Assembly: GCA_035524595.1 (NCBI GenBank)
Contig: DATKOP010000062.1
Location: 1 to 64,000 of the forward strand
Length of the DNA stretch: 64,000 bases
Origin: CAIKZZ01 sp035524595
Lineage (GTDB): Bacteria > Pseudomonadota > Gammaproteobacteria > Steroidobacterales > Steroidobacteraceae
Direction of reading: 5' to 3'
The notes beneath the pieces are model-generated. The model was given only the letters and a program-made list of their open reading frames with translations. It did no database searches and was not told the DNA's origin. This document shows, one piece after another, positions 17,060 to 26,636 of the stretch (position 1 is its first letter; the number at the start of each line of letters is the position of its first letter). Both the position numbers and the translations under genes were made by a program.

Positions 17060-17854
17060 ATGCGCCAGTACCTGGAGATGCTCGGCCACGTCCGCCGCCA
17101 CGGCGCGCGCAAGCAGGATCGCACCGGCACCGGCACGCTCGCGGAGTTCGGCTGGCAGCTGCGCTTCGACCTCAACGCCGGCTTTCCGCTCGTGACCACC
17201 AAGAAGCTGCACCTCAGGAGCATCGTGCACGAGCTCCTCTGGTTCCTGCGCGGCGAGACCAACGTCGCCTACCTGCGCGCGCACGGCGTGACGATCTGGG
17301 ACGAGTGGGCGGACGAGGCCGGCGAGCTCGGCCCGGTCTACGGCAAGCAGTGGCGCGACTGGGTCGCGGCCGACGGCCGCCACATCGACCAGATCCGGGC
17401 GGTCATCGACACGCTGCGCACCAACCCCGACTCGCGGCGCATCATCGTCAGCGCCTGGAACGTCGGCGAGCTCGAGCGCATGGCGCTGCAGCCGTGCCAC
17501 GCCTTCTTCCAGTTCTACGTCGCCGACGGCCGCCTCAGCTGCCAGCTGTACCAGCGCAGCGCCGACCTGTTCCTCGGCGTGCCGTTCAACATCGCGAGCT
17601 ACGCGGTGCTGACGCACATGGTCGCCCAGCAGTGCGACCTCGGCGTCGGCGACTTCGTCTGGACGGGCGGGGACTGCCACGTCTACCTGAACCACCTCGA
17701 GCAGGTGGACGAGCAGCTGGCGCGCGAGCCGCTGCCGCTGCCGCGGCTCGAGATCCGCCGCCGGCCGCCGACGCTGTTCGACTACGTCTACGAGGATTTC
17801 GCGATCCTCGACTACCGCCACCACGCGGCGATCCGCGCGCCGGTGGCCGTCTGA
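17060..17854 (+). CDS. thyA: Thymidylate synthase
   Basis: 264 residues, the same length as E. coli ThyA. The catalytic Cys is C146 in LQPCHAFFQF; the folate and dUMP segments RTGTGT, LWFLRGETN and SADLFLGVPFNI are all intact. It methylates dUMP to dTMP using methylenetetrahydrofolate and produces dihydrofolate, which FolA (53926) would recycle. The ATG at 17060 aligns with the usual MRQYLE N-terminus. Confidence 0.97.
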   Translation: MRQYLEMLGHVRRHGARKQDRTGTGTLAEFGWQLRFDLNAGFPLVTTKKLHLRSIVHELLWFLRGETNVAYLRAHGVTIWDEWADEAGELGPVYGKQWRDWVAADGRHIDQIRAVIDTLRTNPDSRRIIVSAWNVGELERMALQPCHAFFQFYVADGRLSCQLYQRSADLFLGVPFNIASYAVLTHMVAQQCDLGVGDFVWTGGDCHVYLNHLEQVDEQLAREPLPLPRLEIRRRPPTLFDYVYEDFAILDYRHHAAIRAPVAV

Positions 17855-17895
17855 CCCCGCGAGCCGGGCCCCGAGCCGCTCGCCGAGAAGCCCGC

Positions 17896-18417
17896 ATGAG
17901 CAGTCCGAGCGCCACGCCGCCCTACAGAGTCCGTCGCTCCAAGATCCACGGCACCGGCGTGTTCGCGACGCGCCGCATCGCCCGGGGCGAGCGCATCGTC
18001 GAGTACCTCGGCGAGCGGGTCACGCACGCCGAGGCCGACCGCCGCTACGCCGGCAAGGCCGACGACGACAACCACACCTTCCTGTTCACCGTCGATGCGC
18101 GCACCGTGATCGACGCCGGGGTCGGCGGCAACGCCGCGCGCTACATCAACCACTCCTGCGCCCCGAACTGCGAGACCGTGCTCGAGGACCGGCGCGTCTT
18201 CATCGAGGCGATCGAGGACATCGAGGCCGGCGCCGAGCTCTGCTACGACTACATGATCGAGCGCGACGCCGACGATCCGCCGAACATCGACCAGGTGTTC
18301 GGCTGCCGCTGCGGCGCGAGCGGCTGCCGGGGCACGATGCTGCTGCCGCCGCCAGCGCCGCGCCGGCCCGCCCGGCGCGGCGACCGCGCCGGCCGCGCGG
18401 CGCACCGGCGCGCCTGA
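17896..18417 (+). CDS. SET domain protein lysine methyltransferase
   Basis: 173 residues, essentially a single SET domain. IHGTGVFATRRIARGERI (about 16-33), YINHSCAPNCET (about 82-93, SAM/lysine channel) and ELCYDYM (about 114-120) are the SET motifs. A post-SET CRCGASGCRG (about 136-145) gives the zinc-binding cysteines. The tail is Arg/Ala/Pro-rich. Bacterial SET proteins of this size are found in some Gammaproteobacteria, targets mostly unknown. The start at 17896 is an ATG 41 bases after thyA. Confidence 0.88.
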   Translation: MSSPSATPPYRVRRSKIHGTGVFATRRIARGERIVEYLGERVTHAEADRRYAGKADDDNHTFLFTVDARTVIDAGVGGNAARYINHSCAPNCETVLEDRRVFIEAIEDIEAGAELCYDYMIERDADDPPNIDQVFGCRCGASGCRGTMLLPPPAPRRPARRGDRAGRAAHRRA

Positions 18418-18419
18418 CC

Positions 18420-19043
18420 GTGGTGCCGGCCGCCGCCCTCGCGCCGCCGCCGCTCGTCGAGGCGCTCGCCGCGCCGGGCTACGGCGTCGACCGCGGCTTC
18501 GCGGAGCCGCGCCTCGTCGGCGCGCTGGTCGAGGACCTCGAGCGCCGCGACCGGGCCGGCGAGTTCCGCGCCGCCGCGGTCGGCGCCGGGCCGAACCGCG
18601 CCGTGCGGCCGCAGGTGCGCGGCGACCGCATCTGCTGGCTGGCGGCGCCCGCCTGCGATGCCGAGCGCGAGATCCTGGCGCGGCTCGAGGCGCTGCGCGT
18701 GGCGCTCAACCGCACGCTGATGCTCGGCCTGGTCGACCTCGAGTGCCACTACGCGATCTATGCGCCCGGCACGCGCTACGCGCGCCACCTCGACCGCTCG
18801 CCGGCCGGGGCCGAGCGCGTGGTGTCGGTGGTGCTCTACCTGAACGACGGCTGGCGCGCCGCGGACGGCGGCGAGCTGGTGATCGCCGCCGGCACGGGCG
18901 AGGTGCGGGTGACGCCCGCCGCCGGCACGCTCGCCGCGTTCCTGAGCCAGCGCTTCGAGCACGAGGTGCGCGTGGCCCGGCGCGCGCGCCTCAGCCTGAC
19001 GGGCTGGTTCCGGCGCCGGCCCGCGTCCGGCATCGCGCTCTAG
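18420..19043 (+). CDS. 2-oxoglutarate/Fe(II) oxygenase (prolyl 4-hydroxylase-like)
   Basis: 207 residues of the double-stranded beta-helix 2OG-Fe(II) family. The iron motif is H-x-D in YARHLDRS (about 120-127) with the distal His in FEHEVR (about 180-185), followed by an Arg in RLSLTGWFRRRP that would bind 2-oxoglutarate. The substrate is unknown. GTG 18420 starts 2 bases after the SET gene stop, so the two are probably coupled; proteins of both families can modify other proteins, but a shared target is only speculation. Confidence 0.82.
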   Translation: MVPAAALAPPPLVEALAAPGYGVDRGFAEPRLVGALVEDLERRDRAGEFRAAAVGAGPNRAVRPQVRGDRICWLAAPACDAEREILARLEALRVALNRTLMLGLVDLECHYAIYAPGTRYARHLDRSPAGAERVVSVVLYLNDGWRAADGGELVIAAGTGEVRVTPAAGTLAAFLSQRFEHEVRVARRARLSLTGWFRRRPASGIAL

Positions 19044-19064
19044 CGGCGCCCGGCGACGCGCGCC

Positions 19065-19652
19065 GTGGGCCCGGCAGCGGACCGCCCGAGCAGCGTGCGC
19101 ATCGTCGCCCTCTGCGGCAGCCTGCGCGCGGCCTCGATCAACGCGGCGCTGCTGCGCGCCGCCGTCCGGCTCGCGCCGCCCGGCGTGACCGTCAGCGTGG
19201 CGGCGGGCCTCGGCGCGCTGCCGCTCTTCAATCCCGACGACAGCGAGCCGCCGCCCGCCGTGGTCGCGGCGTTCCACGCGCAGGTGGCGGCGGCCGACGC
19301 GCTGCTGTTCGCGAGCCCCGAGTACGCGCACGGCGTCAGCGGCACGATCAAGAACGCGCTCGACTGGCTGGTCGGCTTCGAGCCCTTCGCCTACAAGCCG
19401 GTCGCGGTGCTGAACGCCTCGCCGCGCGCGCGGCACGCCGACGCCGCGCTCAAGGAGACGCTGCGCACCATGGCCGCGGTGCTGGTCGAGGACGCCTCGA
19501 TCAGCCTGCCGCTGCTCGGCGCGCGGCTCGGCACCGAGGCCATGGTCGCGACGCCTTCGGTGGCGCTGCCGCTGCGCGCGGCGCTCGCCGCGCTCGCCGC
19601 CGCGGTCACCGGCCGCCCGCCGGGTCCCGGCGCGAGCTTCGCGCTCGAGTGA
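19065..19652 (+). CDS. NADPH-dependent FMN reductase
   Basis: 195 residues, flavodoxin-like fold. GSLRAASINAALLRAA (about 19-34) is the FMN phosphate loop and FASPEYAHGVSGTIKNALDWL (about 85-105) is the typical family segment. Members reduce FMN, quinones or azo compounds with NAD(P)H; the substrate here is open. GTG 19065 is used; a later start just before VRIVALCGS is possible. It ends 25 bases from the convergent MocR gene. Confidence 0.87.
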   Translation: MGPAADRPSSVRIVALCGSLRAASINAALLRAAVRLAPPGVTVSVAAGLGALPLFNPDDSEPPPAVVAAFHAQVAAADALLFASPEYAHGVSGTIKNALDWLVGFEPFAYKPVAVLNASPRARHADAALKETLRTMAAVLVEDASISLPLLGARLGTEAMVATPSVALPLRAALAALAAAVTGRPPGPGASFALE

Positions 19653-19677
19653 CCCCGGGGCCGCGCCGCCGGCGGCC

Positions 19678-21084
19678 TCAGCCGGCGCGGCCGTCGCGCT
19701 CGACGAGCCCGTCGAGGAAGCGGGTCAGCGCGCCGCCGTCGCAGTGGGCGACGTTGAAGCGCCAGTAGGGCGAGGCCCGGCCGTCGGGACGAAAGAGCTC
19801 GCCGGGCGCGAGCAGCACGCCCGCGGCGACCGCCGCGCGCCACAGCCGCCCGACCGTCTCGCGCGAGCGCAGCCGGCCCCACAGGAACATGCCGGCGGCC
19901 GGCCGGAACGCGAGCTCGACGCCGCGCCCGAGCAGCGCCTGCTGCACGCGCTGCTGGGTCGCGGCGAGGCGCCGGCGCAGGGCCTCGAGGTGGCGGCGGT
20001 AGTGCGGCTGCGTCAGCACCTCGAGCACGAGGCGCTCGGAGAGCTCGCTCGAGGCCAGCGCCGAGAGCGCCTTGAGGCGCGCGAGCCTCGGCGCCGCCTC
20101 CGGCGGGGCGGCGACGTAGCCGACCCTGAGCGTCGGCGCGATCGTCTTCGAGACGCTCGAGACGTAGACGACGCGCCGGCACTGGTCCAGCGTCGCGAGC
20201 GTCATCGCCGGCGTCGGCGCGAGCTCGGCGAAGATGTCGTCCTCGACCACCAGGAAGCCGTGCCGCTCGGCGAGCTCGAGCAGGCGGCGGGCCACCGGCA
20301 GCTCGGTGGTGGTGCCGGTCGGGTTCTGCAGCGTCGTGTTGGTAAAGAGCGCCGCGATCGGCCGGCGCCGGAGCGCCGCCTCCAGCGCCGCCGGGTCCGG
20401 GCCGTGCGCGAGGCGCGGGATGCCGACCAGGCGCACGCCGCGCGCGCGCAACAGCTCGAGCGTCGGCGGGTAGCCGGGGTCCTCGACCGCCACCCGGTCG
20501 CCCGGCGCGAGCAGCGCCCGCACCACGAGGTCGAGCGCCTGGCTCGCGCCCTGCGTCAGCACCAGCTGCGCCGCGCCGAGCGCGAGGCCGCGGCTCTGCA
20601 GCTGGGTTGCGAAGTGCGCGCGCAGCGGCTCGAGCCCGAGCGGCGAGCCGTAGCCGCCGTCCGGCAGCGGCAGGCGCGCGAGCGCGCGCAACGCGGCGCG
20701 GACGCCGTCGCCGAACTGCCAGGCCCCCGGCAGCCAGCCGCCGCCGGCGTCCACCAGGATCGGCTGCGCGCGCGCCTCGAGCCGCCGCTCCCAGAGCGCG
20801 TCGGCGGCGGCGGCGACGGCCGGCGGCGGCGGCGCGGCCCGCGGCCCGGCGACGAAGTAGCCGCTGCCGCGGCGGGCCTCGACCAGGCCGGCGGCGGTCA
20901 GCACGTTGTAGACCTCCGCGGCCGTGAAGGCGCTGACGCCGCGCTCGCGGGCGAGGCTGCGGACCGAGGGCAGCGCCATGCCGGGCGCGAGCGCGCCGCC
21001 CGCGATCCGCTCGCGCAGCTCCTCGACGAGCGCGGCGCGCAGCGAGCGGGGCGGGCGGGGCGGCGAGGGAATCTGTACAGGCAT
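19678..21084 (-). CDS. MocR-type GntR/aminotransferase transcription regulator
   Basis: 468 residues: an N-terminal GntR winged helix (about 8-75, with LPSVRSLARERGVSAFTAAEVY) joined to a fold-I aminotransferase domain (about 105-465). The SVSKTIAPTLRVGYVAAP segment supplies the PLP lysine. This is the MocR/GabR/PdxR layout, where PLP chemistry senses an amine or amino acid. It is divergent from the aminotransferase-mmsA operon, so beta-alanine or a related omega-amino acid is the likely ligand (inference). I chose ATG 21084; the frame stays open to 21348 but would run across the shared promoter region and into the aminotransferase gene. Confidence 0.9.
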   Translation of the reverse strand: MPVQIPSPPRPPRSLRAALVEELRERIAGGALAPGMALPSVRSLARERGVSAFTAAEVYNVLTAAGLVEARRGSGYFVAGPRAAPPPPAVAAAADALWERRLEARAQPILVDAGGGWLPGAWQFGDGVRAALRALARLPLPDGGYGSPLGLEPLRAHFATQLQSRGLALGAAQLVLTQGASQALDLVVRALLAPGDRVAVEDPGYPPTLELLRARGVRLVGIPRLAHGPDPAALEAALRRRPIAALFTNTTLQNPTGTTTELPVARRLLELAERHGFLVVEDDIFAELAPTPAMTLATLDQCRRVVYVSSVSKTIAPTLRVGYVAAPPEAAPRLARLKALSALASSELSERLVLEVLTQPHYRRHLEALRRRLAATQQRVQQALLGRGVELAFRPAAGMFLWGRLRSRETVGRLWRAAVAAGVLLAPGELFRPDGRASPYWRFNVAHCDGGALTRFLDGLVERDGRAG

Positions 21085-21110
21085 ATCTGTCAATACAGTA
21101 TAGCCGGAAA
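21071..21110. promoter_or_regulatory. Operator-like repeats between MocR gene and aptA-like operon
   Basis: A short AT-rich island in GC-rich surroundings. Direct repeat ATCTGT at 21071-21076 and 21085-21090; palindrome CTGTACAG 21073-21080; imperfect palindrome CTGTCAATACAG 21087-21098. On the minus strand TATACT (21102-21097) could be the -10 of the MocR gene and leaves a leader of only about 5 bases. MocR regulators commonly bind direct repeats over the shared promoter, so this is the expected site of autoregulation and of control of the operon. Confidence 0.5.
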
Positions 21111-21229
21111 AGCCGTTCACCGTGTCTGGCCCCGCCTGCGCGAAGCGCGCAATCTTGCCCCGCGTCGCGTGCCCCGGGCACGCCCCCAAGGACCGTTGCG
21201 ACCGGGCGCCGCCCGGCGAGGAGAGCGCC

Positions 21230-22576
21230 GTGAACGCCGTCAGCCAGTTGCATCCCGAGTCCCGCGAGGCCGAACTGCGCGCCTGGTGGATGCCGTTCAC
21301 CCACAACCGCATGTTCAAGGCGGCGCCGCGCCTGATCGCCTCGGCCAAGGGCGCCTACTTCACGCTCGCCGACGGCCGCCGCGTGTTCGACTGCCTGTCC
21401 GGGCTCTGGTGCTCGCCGCTCGGCCACTCGCACCCGCGCGTCGTCGAGGCGGTCAAGGCGCAGCTCGACACGCTCGACTACGCGCCGGCGTTCCAGATGG
21501 GCCACGAGGGCGCCTTCCGGCTCGCGACCCGGATCGCGACGCTGGCCGGGCGGCCGCAGGACCGCGTGTTCTTCGTCAACTCGGGCTCGGAGGCGGTCGA
21601 TACCGCGCTCAAGATCGCGGTCGCCTACCACCGCGCCCGCGGCGACGCCTCGCGGACCCGGATCATCGGCCGCGAGCGCGGCTACCACGGCGTCGGCATG
21701 GGCGGCATCTCGGTCGGCGGCATGGTCGCGAACCGCAAGATGTTCGCGCCGCTGATGATCCCCGGCGTCGACCACCTGCCGCACACCTACAACCCGGCGG
21801 AGACGCGCTACAGCCGCGGCCAGCCGGCGTGGGGCGCGCACCTCGCCGACGAGCTCGAGCGCCTGGTCGCGCTGCACGACGCCTCGACGATCGCGGCGGT
21901 CATCGTCGAGCCGATGCAGGGCTCGGCCGGCGTGCTGGTGCCGCCGAAGGGCTACCTCGAGCGGCTGCGCGAGATCTGCACCCGGCACGGCATCCTGCTG
22001 ATCTTCGACGAGGTCATCACCGGCTTCGGCCGGCTCGGCACGCCCTTCGGCGCCGACTTCTTCGGCGTGCAGCCGGACCTGACCACCTTCGCCAAGGCGG
22101 TCAACAACGCGACCGTGCCGATGGGCGGCGTGATCGCGCGCGACGACATCTACCAGGCCTTCATGACCGGCCCGGCGCACATGATCGAGTTCTTCCACGG
22201 CTACACCTACTCGGCGCACCCGCTCGCGGTCGCGGCCGGGCATGCGACGCTCGACGTGATGAGCGACGAGAAGCTGATCGCGCGCGCCGCCGAGCTCGCG
22301 CCGGTGCTCGAGGCGAAGGTGCACACGCTGAAGGGCGAGCCGCACGTCGCCGACATCCGCAACCTCGGGCTCGCGGCCGGCATCGACCTCGCGCCGATCG
22401 AGGGCCAGCCGGGCCTGCGCGCGATCCGCGTGTTCGAGCGCGCGCTCGACGAGGGCTTCCTGGTGCGCTTCGGCGCCGACACGCTCGCGGTCGCGCCGCC
22501 GTTCATCAGCTCGGCGGCCGAGGTCGAGACCATGGTCGAAGGCCTGCGGCGCGCGCTGCGCGCCGTGCCGGCCTGA
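21230..22576 (+). CDS. Beta-alanine/omega-amino acid--pyruvate aminotransferase
   Basis: 448 residues, class III aminotransferase. LIFDEVITGFGRLG (about 256-269) holds the PLP Asp, and FAKAVNNATVPMGG carries the Schiff-base Lys. The N-terminal LRAWWMPFTHNRMFK and SGLWCSPLGHSHP segments are characteristic of omega-amino acid--pyruvate aminotransferases. Expected reaction: beta-alanine plus pyruvate gives malonate semialdehyde plus alanine. GTG 21230 is preceded by GAGGAG (21219-21224); the frame is open further upstream but lacks a site. mmsA follows 11 bases later and would use the product. Confidence 0.9.
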   Translation: MNAVSQLHPESREAELRAWWMPFTHNRMFKAAPRLIASAKGAYFTLADGRRVFDCLSGLWCSPLGHSHPRVVEAVKAQLDTLDYAPAFQMGHEGAFRLATRIATLAGRPQDRVFFVNSGSEAVDTALKIAVAYHRARGDASRTRIIGRERGYHGVGMGGISVGGMVANRKMFAPLMIPGVDHLPHTYNPAETRYSRGQPAWGAHLADELERLVALHDASTIAAVIVEPMQGSAGVLVPPKGYLERLREICTRHGILLIFDEVITGFGRLGTPFGADFFGVQPDLTTFAKAVNNATVPMGGVIARDDIYQAFMTGPAHMIEFFHGYTYSAHPLAVAAGHATLDVMSDEKLIARAAELAPVLEAKVHTLKGEPHVADIRNLGLAAGIDLAPIEGQPGLRAIRVFERALDEGFLVRFGADTLAVAPPFISSAAEVETMVEGLRRALRAVPA

Positions 22577-22587
22577 GGAGCACGACG

Positions 22588-24123
<1,536 letters not shown>

Positions 24124-24150
24124 TGGCCCCCTGACCCGAAGTGATGAGCC

Positions 24151-24179
24151 GCGCTCACGGCCGGTGGTACCGTGAGCGC
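24151..24179 (+). terminator. Hairpin after mmsA (terminator-like, no T tract)
   Basis: GCGCTCACGG (24151-24160) and CCGTGAGCGC (24170-24179) form a perfect 10-bp stem with a 9-base loop, 27 bases after the mmsA stop. No T run follows on either strand, so it may only stabilise the mmsA 3' end or act as a protein site. Confidence 0.4.
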
Positions 24180-24189
24180 AACACCACGA

Positions 24190-24218
24190 TTGCCGGCGAA
24201 CGCCTTTGGGGCTAGGCT
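24190..24218 (+). promoter_or_regulatory. Sigma70-like promoter for the TonB receptor
   Basis: TTGCCG (24190-24195), 17-base spacer, TAGGCT (24213-24218). The -35 has 4 of 6 matches and the -10 has 3 of 6. Transcription would begin near 24225, leaving a leader of about 118 bases before the ATG at 24343. Confidence 0.4.
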
Positions 24219-24221
24219 CTG

Positions 24222-24317
24222 GCGGTGACCGTTGCGGATCCGCAACGGCCGCCTGCAGAGTGTCTGGGATGGGGCTGCCGGTCACCGCTCGCGCCCGCGA
24301 CGGCAGCTCTGAAGCTG
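24222..24317 (+). promoter_or_regulatory. Palindrome and mutually exclusive stems in the TonB-receptor leader
   Basis: Visible pairings: a perfect 20-bp palindrome 24229-24248 (half site CCGTTGCGGA); GCGGTGACC (24222-24230) with GGTCACCGC (24280-24288); GCTGCCG (24274-24280) with CGGCAGC (24301-24307); CAGCT (24304-24308) with AGCTG (24313-24317). The second and third stems share base 24280 and the last two share 24304-24307, so alternative folds are possible. The 20-bp palindrome just downstream of the -10 could equally be a repressor operator. I do not recognise a known riboswitch class. Confidence 0.45.
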
Positions 24318-24342
24318 AGGGCGCACACAGGGAGCCTGCCGC

Positions 24343-26616
24343 ATGAACCGCCCGACCCCGCTCGCCCTCGCCCTCACGCTCGCCGTCGCGAGCGTCCTCG
24401 GCACCGCCCGTGCCGAGCCGCCCAAGGCCGCCGAGGCCGGCAAGCTCGAAGACGTCATCGTCACCGCGCAGCGCCGCGAGGAGTCCGCGCAGAGCATCGG
24501 CGTCGCGCTCTCGGTGCTGTCGGTCTCGGCGCTCGAGGATGCCGGCGTCGGCAAGGTCAACGACCTGCAGAACGCGACGCCGAGCCTCGAGGTCGAGCCC
24601 GCCTTCGGCAGCGGCCAGGCGCAGTTCCGGCTGCGCGGCGTCGGCTTCATCGACTACACCTCGAACAACAGCTCGCCGGTGGCCGTGAACCTCGACGGCG
24701 TGGCGCTGCCGTTCCCGATCCAGACCCAGGGGCAGCTGTACGACATCAGCCGCGTCGAGGTGCTGCGCGGACCGCAGGGCACCCTGTACGGCCGCAACAC
24801 CACGGGCGGCGCGGTGAACTTCATCAGCAACCGCCCGACCAACGACTTCCAGGCCGGCGTCGACGTCAGCTTCGGCTCGCACGAGGCGGTGGTCACGGAG
24901 GGCTACGCCTCCGGCCCCGTCAGCGACGGCCTGCGCGCCCGGCTCTCGGTCGCGTCGGAGACGGGTGGCGCCTGGCAGCGCGAGCGCGTGACCGGCGCCT
25001 CGCTCGGCGACAAGGACAAGCTGGCCGGGCGGCTGCAGCTCGAGTGGGACGCGAGCCAGAGCGTCAACCTGCGGCTCACGCTGCACGCCTCGCAGGACAA
25101 GTCCGAGGCGCAGGGCCTGCAGCTGATCGCGCCCTTCCAGCCGACCGCGCCCGGGTCGGCGCTGATCCCGGCCGACACCAGCCCGTACGTGACCGGCTGG
25201 AGCCTGCGGCCGAGCTTCGCGACCGCGGTCGGCATCTCGCCCGGCACGAAGCCCGGCGTCGACAACAACAACCTGGGCGCCGACCTCGACCTGAACGTCG
25301 ACTTCGGCGCCGCGAAGCTGACCAGCATCACCGCCTACAACAAGCTGGTGCGGCGCGAGCTCGGCGACTGGGATGCGAGCGACTACGTCGAGTCCGACGT
25401 CTACTTCCACGACCACGTGTCGGTGTTCTCCGAGGAGGCGCGCCTCGCCTCGACCGGCGCGGGGCCCTTCGGCTGGGTCGGCGGCGTGTACTACTCGGAC
25501 GAGCGCCTGAACGAGCAGTTCTACAGCGACTTCCTGCAGCGGCTCGGCGGCGCGGCGCTCACCTACTACGAGCAGGACGGCAAGAACCTCGGCATCTTCG
25601 GCCAGGGCAACTACAGCTTCACCGACCGCCTCAAGGGCATCCTCGGTCTGCGCTACGAGCACGAGAAGCGCGACCTCACCAACCTCAACACGCTGTTCTC
25701 GATCGGCGATCCGGTGGACTTCGGTGCCGCCATCCCGCTCAGCACCGGCCTCAACCGCTCGCTGTCGAACTCCGACGTGTCGGGCAAGGTCGCGCTGGAG
25801 TACCAGCTCGCGCCGCGCACGTTGCTCTACGGCAGCATCAGCCGCGGCGTGAAGTCGGGCGGCTTCACCGCCCACAACACGCTGAACCAGGCGGCGGTGG
25901 ATCCGTTCGAGCCGGAGAAGCTGACCTCCTTCGAGGTCGGCATCAAGTCGGACGTGACGCCGACGGCCCGCGTCAACGCCTCGGCCTTCCACTACGAGTA
26001 CCGCGACCAGCAGATCCTGTCGAAGGTCTTCGACACCGTGTCGCAGTCCTACATCGGCCGCTTCATCAACGCCCCGAAGTCGAAGATCGACGGCGTCGAG
26101 GTGGAGCTCGACTGGCGGCCGCTGAACGGCCTCGAGATCACGCAGTACGTCGGCTACAAGGTCGGCAAGTTCACCGCCCCGGTGTACGCCAACGAGGGCG
26201 GGCCCGACCCGCTCAACCCGGTGCTGGTCAACTTCGACGGCAAGGACATCGACTTCCCGAAGACCAGCTACGGCGGCGAGTTCGCCTACACGCTGCCGTT
26301 CGGCGACTACACGCTCAGGAGCGAGCTCAACTACAGCTACCACGACGACTACGACCAGCTGTTCCTGCTCGAGCCGCTGGACCAGAACGGCAACATCGTC
26401 GGGCCGCCGCAGTTCAAGATCGACGCCTACTGGCTCGCCAACGCGAGCGTCACGCTCGCGCCGGCCGCCGGCAGCAGCTGGGCCGTGTCGGTCTGGGTCC
26501 ACAACCTCACCGACCAGAAGTACTACCTGACCAAGAACTTCTTCCTGCCGAGCACCAACGTCGGGCTGGCCGGCCAGCCGACCACCTTCGGCGTGCGCCT
26601 GCAGCTTAAGTTCTGA
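24343..26616 (+). CDS. TonB-dependent outer-membrane receptor
   Basis: 757 residues. A signal peptide (about 1-25, ending ARA) is followed by a TonB box-like DVIVTAQRREE (about 37-47), a plug domain (to about 165, with VEVLRGPQGTLYGRNTTGGAVN) and a beta barrel ending in LQLKF with a C-terminal Phe, as expected for outer-membrane insertion. The group resembles the receptors of sphingomonads and Steroidobacter-like bacteria for organic substrates as well as siderophores; the ligand is unknown. GGGAG (24329-24333) is the ribosome binding site. The 219-base gap upstream has a promoter and structured leader. Confidence 0.93.
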   Translation: MNRPTPLALALTLAVASVLGTARAEPPKAAEAGKLEDVIVTAQRREESAQSIGVALSVLSVSALEDAGVGKVNDLQNATPSLEVEPAFGSGQAQFRLRGVGFIDYTSNNSSPVAVNLDGVALPFPIQTQGQLYDISRVEVLRGPQGTLYGRNTTGGAVNFISNRPTNDFQAGVDVSFGSHEAVVTEGYASGPVSDGLRARLSVASETGGAWQRERVTGASLGDKDKLAGRLQLEWDASQSVNLRLTLHASQDKSEAQGLQLIAPFQPTAPGSALIPADTSPYVTGWSLRPSFATAVGISPGTKPGVDNNNLGADLDLNVDFGAAKLTSITAYNKLVRRELGDWDASDYVESDVYFHDHVSVFSEEARLASTGAGPFGWVGGVYYSDERLNEQFYSDFLQRLGGAALTYYEQDGKNLGIFGQGNYSFTDRLKGILGLRYEHEKRDLTNLNTLFSIGDPVDFGAAIPLSTGLNRSLSNSDVSGKVALEYQLAPRTLLYGSISRGVKSGGFTAHNTLNQAAVDPFEPEKLTSFEVGIKSDVTPTARVNASAFHYEYRDQQILSKVFDTVSQSYIGRFINAPKSKIDGVEVELDWRPLNGLEITQYVGYKVGKFTAPVYANEGGPDPLNPVLVNFDGKDIDFPKTSYGGEFAYTLPFGDYTLRSELNYSYHDDYDQLFLLEPLDQNGNIVGPPQFKIDAYWLANASVTLAPAAGSSWAVSVWVHNLTDQKYYLTKNFFLPSTNVGLAGQPTTFGVRLQLKF

Positions 26617-26636
26617 GGCGGGCGGCGGGGCGCGCG

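Noticed and set aside
19653..19677. GC palindrome between the FMN reductase and MocR genes as a bidirectional terminator
   Set aside because: The arms (19665-19670/19671-19676) have no loop and no T runs flank them.
24222..24342. Cobalamin or TPP riboswitch before the TonB receptor
   Set aside because: The conserved sequence boxes of those classes were not found; only generic complementary stems.
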